Shown here piece by piece: positions 1 to 8,928 of a DNA stretch of 64,000 nucleotides. Source of the stretch: Zoogloeaceae bacterium G21618-S1. Its GTDB lineage: Bacteria > Pseudomonadota > Gammaproteobacteria > Burkholderiales > Rhodocyclaceae. The stretch's first letter is position 1, and every line of letters begins with the position of its first letter. The notes under the pieces were generated by a model. The model worked only from the letters and a program-made list of their open reading frames with translations, did not search any database and was not told where the DNA came from. Made by a program: the position numbers and the translations under genes. The stretch spans positions 285,777 to 349,776 of the forward strand of contig JAPWHF010000004.1 of the NCBI GenBank assembly GCA_027214125.1, in the 5' to 3' direction.

Positions 1-1
1 G

Positions 2-685
2 CGCGACGGCTACGGCGATGCGGGCTTCTATGGCGGCATCACGGCGCTGCGCAAGCATGGACTGAAGAGCGATCTGGATGTCGCGCATGTGCGCTACGAA
101 CGCAACACCCTGGCGGTCGAAAGTGCATTGGCCGACTTGCTCTACGCCGACCCCTTGCCGCGGGCCATCATCATCGTGGGCGCCTACGCCCCGGCGGCCA
201 AGTTCATCGGCCTTGCCCGCGAACACGGCATCAACGCCCTCATGCTCAATGTGTCCTTCGTCGGCAGCCGCCCACTGGCCGACACGATGAAGGCCCCCGA
301 CGGCAAAACGCTGATTACCCAGGTCGTTCCACACCCCGCGCACCGTGACCTACCGATCGTTGCCGAGTATCTGGACGACCTCGCGCGCTACAAGGACACG
401 CTCAAACCGTCCTTTGGAAGCCTTGAAGGCTATCTGGCCGGTCGGGTACTGATTCGGGCCCTGAACCAACTGGGCCAGCCGCCAACCCGGGAGGCCCTCA
501 TTGATGCACTGGAAGGCCTGGGTCAGTTTGATCCGGGACTCGGCTACCCCCTCAATTTGAGTAAAACGAACCATCAGGCCAGCCATGAAGTCTGGCCCAC
601 GAAGCTCAATGGCCGCGCCATTGTCCCCTTCGACTGGGCACAGATCGGCAGTCTGCTGAAAAAAGGTCAATCCACCCGTGAGTAG
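2..685 (+). CDS. ABC-type periplasmic substrate-binding protein (Peripla_BP_6 family), 5' end outside window
   Basis: The reading frame is open from base 2, so the N-terminus and signal peptide lie upstream of the window. The visible part, about 227 residues, matches the C-terminal lobe of leucine/aromatic-type substrate-binding proteins: a strand with IIIVGAYAPAAKFI, the segment ITQVVPHPAHRDLPIVAEY, and the typical SFGSLEGYLAGRVLIRALNQLG helix in which such proteins close over the ligand. The stop at 683-685 overlaps the GTG start of the next gene by 8 bases, so the two are translationally coupled. No permease or ATPase gene follows. The protein may therefore act as a ligand receptor for the membrane c-di-GMP protein downstream rather than in transport (inference). 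Confidence 0.85.
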   Translation, partial: RDGYGDAGFYGGITALRKHGLKSDLDVAHVRYERNTLAVESALADLLYADPLPRAIIIVGAYAPAAKFIGLAREHGINALMLNVSFVGSRPLADTMKAPDGKTLITQVVPHPAHRDLPIVAEYLDDLARYKDTLKPSFGSLEGYLAGRVLIRALNQLGQPPTREALIDALEGLGQFDPGLGYPLNLSKTNHQASHEVWPTKLNGRAIVPFDWAQIGSLLKKGQSTRE

Positions 686-3600
686 CCAGGGCTTCTCCCG
701 TCGGCAACTGACGCTCCTGCTATGGACGCTGATACTGCTCGGGCTGGTGACGAGCGGCGGCATTGCGATCTACGTCGCCAAGAGTCTGGCCAGCGTCGAC
801 GACGAGCGGGCTTCGATCCGGAAGACGCATGAGCAGATGCAGCTGAGTCTGGAGTACATCCGGCGCCTGGCCGGCGAATCCAGCAATGCCCACGATATCC
901 TGCTGGCCCCGCTGGGGTCGGATGAACCCACCCCCGACAACCCGGCGCTTGATGCGCTTGAGGTCGCCACCCACGATGCCATTGCCGCTTTCGGCGCCAC
1001 GCTGTCCTTCGACGCGCTGCTGGCACAGGTCGGGCAACTGAAACAACTTTGGACACGCACCACCGAATGGCACCAGGCTTATGCCCCGATCGCAAACGAT
1101 ATCCGGGATGAGCGCAGTCTCGATGTCGTACGGGAACACCTGAATCGCATGCAGGCGTCAATCAGCAGCCTGGAGGGGCAGCACAAACTCCATCTGGCGA
1201 CGCTGCTTCGCCAGTGGAAATCATCCGACGGCCCGCATTTCATCGCCCTCGCCCGGCAGGTTCGCACCGAGCAGACACTGCGCTGGCCGCGCGCGCTGCA
1301 AGCCGCCAAGACCGAGCTCTATGAGTTGGCACGGGAGATCGAACTTCTGGCCACGCAGCGTAAGCACTCGGCCATTGCCGACATCAAGGACAACCAACTC
1401 AAACCCTCAATCGATCGACTCACCCGGCAACTCGCCGTGCTCGACGATCGCCTTGCCAATACAGCCCGCGATCCCCGGCTCGACCTTCAGCCCGCATTGA
1501 ATGCCTTGTTCGGCGAAGGGCACCGTTTCGATCCTGCCCTGCAAAGCATCGTGGTCGGCACAGGCGGTCTGGTCGGGTTGCAGCAGGCCTATCTTGTGCT
1601 GGAGCAAGCACGACTCGCGCTGATCCAGGATGCGAGCCGCCATCAGGCCAGCACACACCAGATTCTCGACACACTGACGCGGGCATCCGCCGAGCAGATT
1701 GCCGCCGCAAGCGGCCAGGCCGAAGCCGCCCTGGCCACGGCGCTGCGACGCATGACGATGTCGGCATTCTCCCTCGCGCTCATCTTCATGGTCCTCGGCA
1801 TCCTGATCTCTGCCCATATCCGCCGCCAGTTTGTCCATCTGGCCGAACTGCAACGCGAGAACGCACTCATCCTCAATTCCGCCGGCGAAGGCGTGATCGG
1901 CCTCACCGCCGATGGTCAGATGCGTTTCGTCAATCCAGCGGCTGGCGAGATGCTGGCGGCCCGGCCCGAATCGATGATCGGTCAGCCGCTCGACCAGTTC
2001 TGGTTTCCAGATCAAGGCGCAGGCGCGCCGGCCGAAGCCCTCGGTCGTTCGACCGAGCGCATCGTCAACCGGCATTGCCGGCTGCGCCGTCACGCGGCCC
2101 CCCCAATGACCATCGAATACTCCGCCCTGCCGATGTACCACGACCAGCACCACGCCGGCGCCGTGCTGACCTTCCGCGATATCAGCGAGTCCGAGGCAAC
2201 CAAGGCGGCCTTGCTGGAGTCGGAGCAAAAGTTCAGAGACCTGTCGGAAAAGTCGCTGGTGGGCATCTACATCATCCAGAAAGGACTCTTTACTTACGTC
2301 AACCCGCGGTTTGCCGACATCTTCGGCTACACCCGGAACGAGATCGAATTCCGTATGGGACCAAAGGACGTCACGCATCCCGACGATATCGAGCAAGTCC
2401 AGCGCAACATCGAAAAACGCCAGAGTCGGGTGATCGACAGCATCGACTACCAGATTCGTTGTCTTCGCAAGAATGGCGACCTCATTCATGTCGAACTGCT
2501 CGGTTCGGCGACGCAGTACGCCGGTGAACCTGCCATCATCGGCACCCTGGTCGACACCACCTTGCGAACCGAAGCCGAGGCGCGCGTTCAGTATCAGGCC
2601 TTCCACGATTCGCTTACCGATCTGCCCAACCGCCTGCTGTGCAATGACCGCCTCGACCATGCCCTCAATACTGCGCGCCGCCTGGGACAGAGCGTGGCAG
2701 TGCTGTTCCTGGATCTGGACCGCTTCAAGCACATCAACGACAGTCTCGGGCATCCGGTGGGCGACGCTCTTCTGGAGACCGTCGCGCAGCGCCTCAAGCA
2801 CGCCGTTCGCCAAAGCGATACGGTGGGTCGGCTCGGTGGCGACGAATTCCTCATCCTGCTCGAAGCCGTCGAGGACCAGCACACACCGGCGACGGTGGCC
2901 AACAAGATCCAACACGCACTGGCCGCCCCCCTCAAGCTCGGCGAGCAAGAACTGGTCGTCACCTCGAGCATTGGCATCAGCCTGTTTCCCAACGACGGAG
3001 ACGATGCCGAAACCCTGATCAAGAACGCCGACGCCGCGATGTACCAGGCCAAGCGCGGCGGACGCTCGACCTACGCGTTCTACTCACCGGAGTTCACCCT
3101 CACCTCGACGCAATGGCTGAGCCTCGAGTCGGCCTTGCGGCGCGCCTTGCCGCGCGAGGAGTTCTACCTCGACTACCAACCGCAAGTCGATCTGAACGAC
3201 GGCCATCTGGTCGGTGCTGAAGCCTTGCTGCGCTGGCGCCACCCCGAGCGCGGCCTGATCTCGCCGGCAGAATTCATCCCGCTGGCGGAGGAGACCGGCC
3301 TGATCATCGACATCGGCGAGTGGGTGCTGAACGAGGCCTGCCGGCAACTGCGCAGCTGGCGTGACCGCGAACTGAATCCACCCCGCGTGGCGATCAACAT
3401 CTCCAGCGTTCAGATCTCGCGTGGCGACCTCCTCGCCACCGTCCGCAAGGCCCTGACCACGCACGGTGTGAGCGCGCACCAACTGGAACTGGAAATCACT
3501 GAAAACTGCATCATGGAGCACGCCGACAAGAGCATGCCCATTTTGCACGCGCTGCGTGAGCTCGGGATCAACCTGGCCATCGACGATTTTGGCACCGGCT

Positions 3601-3923
3601 ACTCCTCGCTGGCCTATCTTCGGCAGCTGCCCATCAACACCCTCAAGATCGACCAATCCTTCATTGCCGGCATCCTGAAGGACCCGGGCCACGAAGCCAT
3701 TGTCAAAGCCATCATCAACCTGGGCCAGTTGATGAAACTGGAGATCGTCACCGAGGGCATCGAGTGCATTGAGCAACACCACTTCGTGCGCGACAACGGC
3801 TGCCACATCGCACAAGGCTACCTCTTCAGCCGACCGATATCGCCCGCCATACTCGAGACGATGTTCTCCACCACATGCGGCGCACCCGCTCGTCCGGACA
3901 TGACGGGCACACCGCAGCGCTGA
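678..3923 (+). CDS. Membrane-bound PAS-GGDEF-EAL cyclic-di-GMP signalling protein
   Basis: The product has 1081 residues and starts at GTG 678 inside the preceding gene. A first membrane helix lies at about residues 11-33 and a second at about 359-382. They enclose a roughly 320-residue, mostly helical periplasmic region. Two PAS domains follow (about 395-500 and 512-630), the second starting ESEQKFRDLSEKS. A GGDEF domain has an intact GGDEF motif at 720-724. The EAL domain has its EAL motif at 848-850 (AEALLRW) and DDFGTGYSS from 969. Both catalytic motifs look intact, so the protein could make, degrade or switch c-di-GMP turnover. Overlap with the substrate-binding protein gene suggests the periplasmic region reads that protein's ligand state (inference). 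Confidence 0.93.
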   Translation: MSSQGFSRRQLTLLLWTLILLGLVTSGGIAIYVAKSLASVDDERASIRKTHEQMQLSLEYIRRLAGESSNAHDILLAPLGSDEPTPDNPALDALEVATHDAIAAFGATLSFDALLAQVGQLKQLWTRTTEWHQAYAPIANDIRDERSLDVVREHLNRMQASISSLEGQHKLHLATLLRQWKSSDGPHFIALARQVRTEQTLRWPRALQAAKTELYELAREIELLATQRKHSAIADIKDNQLKPSIDRLTRQLAVLDDRLANTARDPRLDLQPALNALFGEGHRFDPALQSIVVGTGGLVGLQQAYLVLEQARLALIQDASRHQASTHQILDTLTRASAEQIAAASGQAEAALATALRRMTMSAFSLALIFMVLGILISAHIRRQFVHLAELQRENALILNSAGEGVIGLTADGQMRFVNPAAGEMLAARPESMIGQPLDQFWFPDQGAGAPAEALGRSTERIVNRHCRLRRHAAPPMTIEYSALPMYHDQHHAGAVLTFRDISESEATKAALLESEQKFRDLSEKSLVGIYIIQKGLFTYVNPRFADIFGYTRNEIEFRMGPKDVTHPDDIEQVQRNIEKRQSRVIDSIDYQIRCLRKNGDLIHVELLGSATQYAGEPAIIGTLVDTTLRTEAEARVQYQAFHDSLTDLPNRLLCNDRLDHALNTARRLGQSVAVLFLDLDRFKHINDSLGHPVGDALLETVAQRLKHAVRQSDTVGRLGGDEFLILLEAVEDQHTPATVANKIQHALAAPLKLGEQELVVTSSIGISLFPNDGDDAETLIKNADAAMYQAKRGGRSTYAFYSPEFTLTSTQWLSLESALRRALPREEFYLDYQPQVDLNDGHLVGAEALLRWRHPERGLISPAEFIPLAEETGLIIDIGEWVLNEACRQLRSWRDRELNPPRVAINISSVQISRGDLLATVRKALTTHGVSAHQLELEITENCIMEHADKSMPILHALRELGINLAIDDFGTGYSSLAYLRQLPINTLKIDQSFIAGILKDPGHEAIVKAIINLGQLMKLEIVTEGIECIEQHHFVRDNGCHIAQGYLFSRPISPAILETMFSTTCGAPARPDMTGTPQR

Positions 3924-3980
3924 CCCCTGGCGGCCTGCAGCAGGACCACGCCAGCGACCCGCACCGTGATGTCAGCAGGC

Positions 3981-4008
3981 AAAAAAAAACCGAGGCGCAT
4001 TGCCTCGG
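3981..4008 (-). terminator. Rho-independent terminator of the icmF/small-protein unit
   Basis: The arms CCGAGGC and GCCTCGG are separated by 5 bases. Read on the minus strand they are followed by a run of nine T. The hairpin lies about 40 bases past the stop of the small gene at 4048, and the long plus-strand gene ends at 3923, so it mainly serves the minus-strand unit. Confidence 0.8.
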
Positions 4009-4047
4009 CAGGAGAGGCCGTCGATGCGACGGCAAGGGGAAGAGCGG

Positions 4048-4251
4048 TCAGTGCAACTGGACGGGTTGGTGGCGCGTCAGGATTTCATTCACCTCGGGCG
4101 CGGTCACCTCTGGCGTGATCACCTTGAGAGACATCATCCCGGCATCCATGAACAGTTGTTCGCGCGGAATGCCGGCGGACAACAGATCGTCCATCGCATT
4201 TCTCATGGCATCTTCGGTACGGAAATCGCCTGTGATCGTTTTGGTCATCAT
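4048..4251 (-). CDS. Small hypothetical protein, about 67 aa
   Basis: The start is ATG at 4251, or the adjacent ATG at 4248, preceded by GGGAG. The longer open frame reaching back to 4524 overlaps icmF and is not credible. The product begins MMTKTITGDFRTEDAMRNAMDDL, a beta strand followed by a helix, and continues with an LSAGIPREQLFMD segment. This resembles the YflT/general-stress fold, in which a short sequence 'flips' through paired beta-alpha units, but I cannot assign it firmly. It lies 120 bases downstream of icmF on the same strand and just before a strong terminator, so it is probably co-transcribed with icmF. No cysteines, membrane segment or signal peptide are visible. Confidence 0.7.
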   Translation of the reverse strand: MMTKTITGDFRTEDAMRNAMDDLLSAGIPREQLFMDAGMMSLKVITPEVTAPEVNEILTRHQPVQLH

Positions 4252-4373
4252 GGTCTCCCGGTCATTTGAAGGACGGAACCCACGGCCGGCGAGTACTGCC
4301 TCGCCCGGCCGCTCGATGAGGTTGACCACGGCCGGCCGGAAAGATTTCAACGAATCGCCCCGGCCGTCCTCGC

Positions 4374-7300
4374 TTACATGCTGCGACGGTACTGACCACC
4401 CACCTCGTACAGCGTCGTGGTGATCTGGCCCAGCGAGCAATAGCGCACGGCATCGACCAGCACTTCGAAGACGTTGCCGTTTTCGATCACGGTCTGGCGC
4501 AGTTTGGCCAGCCATTTGTCGCACTCGGCCTTGTTGCGCCCCTGGAAGTCGGCCAGACGGGTGAGCTGGCCCTGCTTCTCTTCCTCGGTCGAACGCGCCA
4601 GCTCGATTTCCGGCTGGGCCGAGCCCTTGGGGTTGAGGAAGGTGTTGACGCCGATGATCGGGTAAGAGCCGTCGTGCTTCTTGTGCTCGTAGTAGAGCGA
4701 CTCTTCCTGGATCTTGCCGCGCTGGTAGCCGGTTTCCATGGCGCCGAGCACGCCGCCGCGCTCAGAAATGGCTTCGAACTCGCGCAGCACCGCTTCTTCG
4801 ACCAGATCGGTGAGCTCGTCGATGATGAAAGCGCCCTGGTTGGGGTTCTCGTTGTTGGCCAGGCCCCACTCGCGGTTGATGATGAGCTGGATCGCCATGG
4901 CGCGGCGCACGGATTCCTCGGTCGGCGTGGTGATCGCTTCGTCGTAGGCGTTGGTGTGCAGCGAGTTGCAGTTGTCGTAAATCGCGATCAGCGCCTGCAG
5001 CGTGGTGCGGATGTCGTTGAAGTCCATCTCCTGCGCGTGCAGCGAGCGGCCGGAGGTCTGGATGTGGTACTTGAGCTTCTGGCTGCGCTCATTGGCGCCG
5101 TACTTGTTCTTCATCGCCACGGCCCAGATGCGGCGCGCCACGCGGCCGATCACGGTGTATTCCGGGTCCATGCCGTTGCTGAAGAAGAAGCTCAGGTTGG
5201 GCGCGAAGTCGTCGATGTGCATGCCGCGCGCCAGATACGACTCCACATAGGTGAAACCGTTGGAGAGCGTGAAGGCGAGCTGGCTGATCGGGTTCGCGCC
5301 GGCCTCGGCAATGTGATAGCCGCTGATCGACACCGAGTAGAAGTTCTGCACCTTGTGGTGCACGAAGTACTCCTGGATGTCGCCCATCATCTTGAGCGCG
5401 AACTCGGTGCTGAAGATGCAGGTGTTCTGACCCTGGTCTTCTTTCAGGATGTCGGCCTGCACCGTGCCGCGCACGGTCGACAGCGTCCAGGCCTTGATCT
5501 TGGCGTGCTCGTCTTCGGTCGGGTCGCGGCCGTTGTCGGCCTTGAACTTGGCCACTTGCTGGTCGAGCGCGGTGTTGAAATAGAAGGCCAGGATGAAGGG
5601 CGCCGGGCCGTTGATGGTCATCGACACCGAGGTGGTCGGCGCGCACAGGTCGAAGCCGTCGTAAAGCACCTTCATGTCGTCGAGCGTGGCGATAGACACG
5701 CCCGAGTTGCCGATCTTGCCGTAGATGTCCGGACGCGGATCGGGGTCGCAGCCATACAGCGTGACCGAATCGAAGGCGGTCGACAGGCGGTGCGCCGGCA
5801 TGCCTTCGGAGACGCGCTTGAAGCGGCGGTTGGTGCGGAAGGCGTCGCCCTCGCCGGCGAACATGCGCGTCGGGTCCTCACCCTCGCGCTTGAAGGCAAA
5901 CACGCCTGCGGTGTAGGGGAAAGAGCCCGGTACGTTTTCCTTCATCAGGAAGCGCAGCGTCTCGCCGTCGTCCTCGAAATTGGGCAGCGACACCTTGCGG
6001 ATCTTGGTGCCGGAGAGCGACTGGCGGGTGAGCTGGGTGCGGATCTCCTTGTCGCGGATCTTCACCACGTATTCGTCTTCGGCGTACAGCGCCTTTTCGG
6101 TCGGCCACTGCTCAAGCAGCTTGCGCGCGGCCGGGGTGAGTTCGCCGTCCTTCCAGTTGATCATCTCGTCAAAGTTTGTCGCCGGCTTGCCGCACTGCTC
6201 GAACAGCGCCTTGGCGGTCTTCAGCGACTGGCGCTCGCGCGCCACGCGCACCTGCTGACCGGTGTGCTTGTGATAGTCGCGCACCGACTCGGCAATCTCG
6301 GCCAGGTAGCGGATGCGCTCGGCGGGCACGATGGCGCGGCCCTTGGAGGACGCACGCACGCTCACCACCGGCAGCTTGCCCGGCTTGGCCTTGAGGCCGG
6401 CTTCGATCAGCGACGGCAGAATGGCCTGGTACAGCGCGGTGACGCCGTCGTCGTTGAAGCGCGCGGCCATGGTGCCGAACACCGGCATCTGCTCGGTCGG
6501 CGTGCTGAAGGCTTCGCGGTTGCGCTGGTATTGCTTGCGCACATCGCGCAGCGCGTCGTCGGCGCCCTTGCGGTCAAACTTGTTGATGGCCACGAAGTCG
6601 GCAAAGTCGAGCATGTCGATTTTTTCGAGCTGGCTGGCGGCGCCGAATTCGGGGGTCATCACGTACAGCGACTTGTCCACAAACGGCACGATGGCCGCGT
6701 CGCCCTGGCCGATGCCGGAGGTCTCGACAACCACCAGATCGAAGCCCGCCAGCTTGCAGGCAGCAATCACTTCAGGCAGCGCGGCGGACACTTCGGCGCC
6801 GGTGTCGCGGGTGGCCAGCGAGCGCATGAAGATGTTCTCGTGCTCGATGGCGTTCATGCGGATGCGGTCGCCCAGCAGCGCACCGCCGGTGCGCTTGCGT
6901 GAGGGGTCGATGGAGATGACCGCCAGCTTGAGCTTGTCTTGCTGGTCAAGGCGGAAGCGACGCACCAGTTCGTCGGTGAGCGAGCTCTTGCCTGCGCCAC
7001 CGGTACCGGTGATGCCCAGTGCCGGCACGGTCAGCGTGGCTGCGGCGTCGATCAGCGACTTCTTGGTGGCGGCGTCATACGCACCGTTTTCGAGCGCCGT
7101 AATGATCTGCGCCAGTGCGCGAAGGTCGCCTGCCTTGAGCTGCTTGAGCATGTCCTTGGCGGCCGGTGCGAGCGGCGCCAAGTCGTAATCGGAGGTCTTG
7201 ACCACATCGTTGATCATGCCCTGCAGGCCGATCGTGGCGCCGTCTTCGGGCGAGTAGATGCGGGTCACGCCGTACTCGTGCAGTTCCTTGATCTCGGAGG

Positions 7301-7637
7301 GCACGATCACGCCGCCGCCACCACCGAACACCTTGATATTCTCGCCACCGTTGGCTTTGAGCAGATCGATCATGTACTTGAAGAACTCGACGTGGCCGCC
7401 CTGATAGCTGGTAATGGCGATGCCCTGCACGTCTTCCTGGAGCGCGGCATTGACGATCTCGCCCACCGAGCGGTTGTGGCCCAGGTGGATCACCTCGGCG
7501 CCAGAAGATTGCATAATCCGCCGCATGATATTGATTGAGGCATCATGACCATCGAACAGCGAAGCGGCGGTCACGAACCGCACTTTGTTCTTCGGCTTGT
7601 AGGGCTGCAGCTTCTTGGCGACGCTCAGATCAGTCAT
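4374..7637 (-). CDS. icmF: Fused isobutyryl-CoA mutase (B12 domain - MeaI GTPase - mutase)
   Basis: The product has 1087 residues, the usual length for IcmF. The N-terminal cobalamin-binding domain has DGH at 29-31 with the following DASINIMRR helix and a glycine-rich VFGGGGGV loop near 103-110. A MeaI-type G-protein chaperone domain follows, with P-loop GTGGAGKSS at 211-219 and an NKFD base-recognition motif. The remaining roughly 550 residues are the TIM-barrel mutase ([18 protein letters not shown]). It interconverts isobutyryl-CoA and n-butyryl-CoA with adenosylcobalamin, and the GTPase protects or reloads the cofactor. The Phe in RTNRRF, where methylmalonyl-CoA mutase has Tyr, supports Icm-type rather than Mcm specificity. 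It starts at ATG 7637 behind CGGGAGAG and is divergent from an AraC-type regulator. Confidence 0.96.
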   Translation of the reverse strand: MTDLSVAKKLQPYKPKNKVRFVTAASLFDGHDASINIMRRIMQSSGAEVIHLGHNRSVGEIVNAALQEDVQGIAITSYQGGHVEFFKYMIDLLKANGGENIKVFGGGGGVIVPSEIKELHEYGVTRIYSPEDGATIGLQGMINDVVKTSDYDLAPLAPAAKDMLKQLKAGDLRALAQIITALENGAYDAATKKSLIDAAATLTVPALGITGTGGAGKSSLTDELVRRFRLDQQDKLKLAVISIDPSRKRTGGALLGDRIRMNAIEHENIFMRSLATRDTGAEVSAALPEVIAACKLAGFDLVVVETSGIGQGDAAIVPFVDKSLYVMTPEFGAASQLEKIDMLDFADFVAINKFDRKGADDALRDVRKQYQRNREAFSTPTEQMPVFGTMAARFNDDGVTALYQAILPSLIEAGLKAKPGKLPVVSVRASSKGRAIVPAERIRYLAEIAESVRDYHKHTGQQVRVARERQSLKTAKALFEQCGKPATNFDEMINWKDGELTPAARKLLEQWPTEKALYAEDEYVVKIRDKEIRTQLTRQSLSGTKIRKVSLPNFEDDGETLRFLMKENVPGSFPYTAGVFAFKREGEDPTRMFAGEGDAFRTNRRFKRVSEGMPAHRLSTAFDSVTLYGCDPDPRPDIYGKIGNSGVSIATLDDMKVLYDGFDLCAPTTSVSMTINGPAPFILAFYFNTALDQQVAKFKADNGRDPTEDEHAKIKAWTLSTVRGTVQADILKEDQGQNTCIFSTEFALKMMGDIQEYFVHHKVQNFYSVSISGYHIAEAGANPISQLAFTLSNGFTYVESYLARGMHIDDFAPNLSFFFSNGMDPEYTVIGRVARRIWAVAMKNKYGANERSQKLKYHIQTSGRSLHAQEMDFNDIRTTLQALIAIYDNCNSLHTNAYDEAITTPTEESVRRAMAIQLIINREWGLANNENPNQGAFIIDELTDLVEEAVLREFEAISERGGVLGAMETGYQRGKIQEESLYYEHKKHDGSYPIIGVNTFLNPKGSAQPEIELARSTEEEKQGQLTRLADFQGRNKAECDKWLAKLRQTVIENGNVFEVLVDAVRYCSLGQITTTLYEVGGQYRRSM

Positions 7638-7778
7638 GTGTCTCTCCCGGGGGTCTGGTTATCTGCTTCATGGTAGAGGTCGAACGGCCACATTGCCATT
7701 GCCCCCGATGACGCATATCGTGCAAAATCGGCCAACATTCTGCGTCGCTTGTCACCCGCGGCACACCGGGAGATTTTC

Positions 7779-8888
7779 ATGCCCCGATCTGCAAAGTCCG
7801 CCGCCTCAAACGCCACTGCCGGCCGACCGCGCCGCCCGCGCGCGACAGTCGCGCCCGGCTTCGTCACCGGCATGCTCGCCGGGTTGGAGCAACAAGGCCG
7901 CGACCCCGCGCCCTTGTTGGCCGACGCCGGCATCGATCTGGACAACCCGGCACTGCGCATCGAGGTCGATCGCTACGCCGCACTGTACAACCGGATCATC
8001 GACGAGCTGGGCGACGAAGGCTTCGGCCTGTTCTCGCAACCGGTGCGCCCCGGCAGCTTCGAGTTTCTGTGCCGCAGCATGCTCGGCGCCGCCACGCTGG
8101 CCGATGCGCTGGAGCGGGCCGGCCGCTTTTTGCACCTGGTGCTGCCGGACCTGAGCATCACCATCAACCGCCGTGGCGAGCAGGCCCGGTTGCACATTTC
8201 CGAGACGCGCACACTCGGACCGCGCGATGACCCGGCCCGCGTATTTGCGTTTGAATGGCTGCTGCGCCTGCTCCACAGCGTGGCCTGCTGGCTGGTCGGG
8301 CGCGGGCTGGCGCTCGAAGCCGTACGCTTTCCTTACGCCCGCCCGGCCCACGCCGACGACTACGCGCTGGTCTACACCGAACACTCAAGCTTTGAGGCAC
8401 CCGAGCTCGAAGCCAGTCTGCGCGCCAACCTGCTCGACCTGCCCATCCGCCGCGATGAAGCGGCATTGGCGGCTTTTCTGGACGGCGCGCCCGGCAAGAT
8501 CAGCATGCTCTACCGCCGCGACCGCGAGCTGGTGTTCCGGGTGCGTGACCTGTTGCGCGACGCCCTGCCCGCGGCGCTGACGGTGACGGAGGCGGCCGCC
8601 AGTCTGCACATGTCGACCCGTACCCTGCACCGCCGGCTCGAAGAAGAAGGCTCAGGCTTTCGCATGATCAAGGACGCCTTTCGACGCGACATCGCACTCT
8701 CGCGCCTGACCAAGACCCGCCAGAGCATTGCCGACATCGCCGCCGACCTCGGCTATGCCGACACCTCGGCTTTCTACCGCGCCTTTGTCGCCTGGACCGG
8801 CCTCGCCCCCGACCGTTTCCGCCGCCAGGTCCAGCAACACGCCGGCGACGTGACCGCGCCCTTCCCGCCCGGCACGGCCACGCACTAG
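7779..8888 (+). CDS. AraC-family transcriptional regulator with arabinose-binding-type N-terminal domain
   Basis: The product is 369 residues from ATG 7779, chosen because GGGAGA lies 7-8 bases upstream; a longer frame starts at 7749. Residues about 25-215 form the helical 'arabinose-binding' sensor domain seen in OruR/ArgR-like AraC proteins (TGMLAGLEQQGRDPAPLLADAGID, then RYAALYNRIIDELGDEGFGLF). The C-terminal hundred residues hold the double HTH, including LHMSTRTLHRRLEEEG and IADIAADLGYADTSAFYRAFVAWTG. Its start is 141 bases from icmF on the opposite strand, so it is a good candidate for controlling icmF in response to a CoA-ester or amino-acid breakdown product (inference from position). 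Confidence 0.9.
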   Translation: MPRSAKSAASNATAGRPRRPRATVAPGFVTGMLAGLEQQGRDPAPLLADAGIDLDNPALRIEVDRYAALYNRIIDELGDEGFGLFSQPVRPGSFEFLCRSMLGAATLADALERAGRFLHLVLPDLSITINRRGEQARLHISETRTLGPRDDPARVFAFEWLLRLLHSVACWLVGRGLALEAVRFPYARPAHADDYALVYTEHSSFEAPELEASLRANLLDLPIRRDEAALAAFLDGAPGKISMLYRRDRELVFRVRDLLRDALPAALTVTEAAASLHMSTRTLHRRLEEEGSGFRMIKDAFRRDIALSRLTKTRQSIADIAADLGYADTSAFYRAFVAWTGLAPDRFRRQVQQHAGDVTAPFPPGTATH

Positions 8889-8928
8889 AATGGTGCCTCT
8901 CCAAGCCGCCCCCTGAGACCGAGCCCCG

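Noticed and set aside
4674-6902. 742-aa open frame on the plus strand
   Set aside because: It lies wholly antisense to icmF, whose product matches its family end to end. The frame is an effect of high GC codon use.
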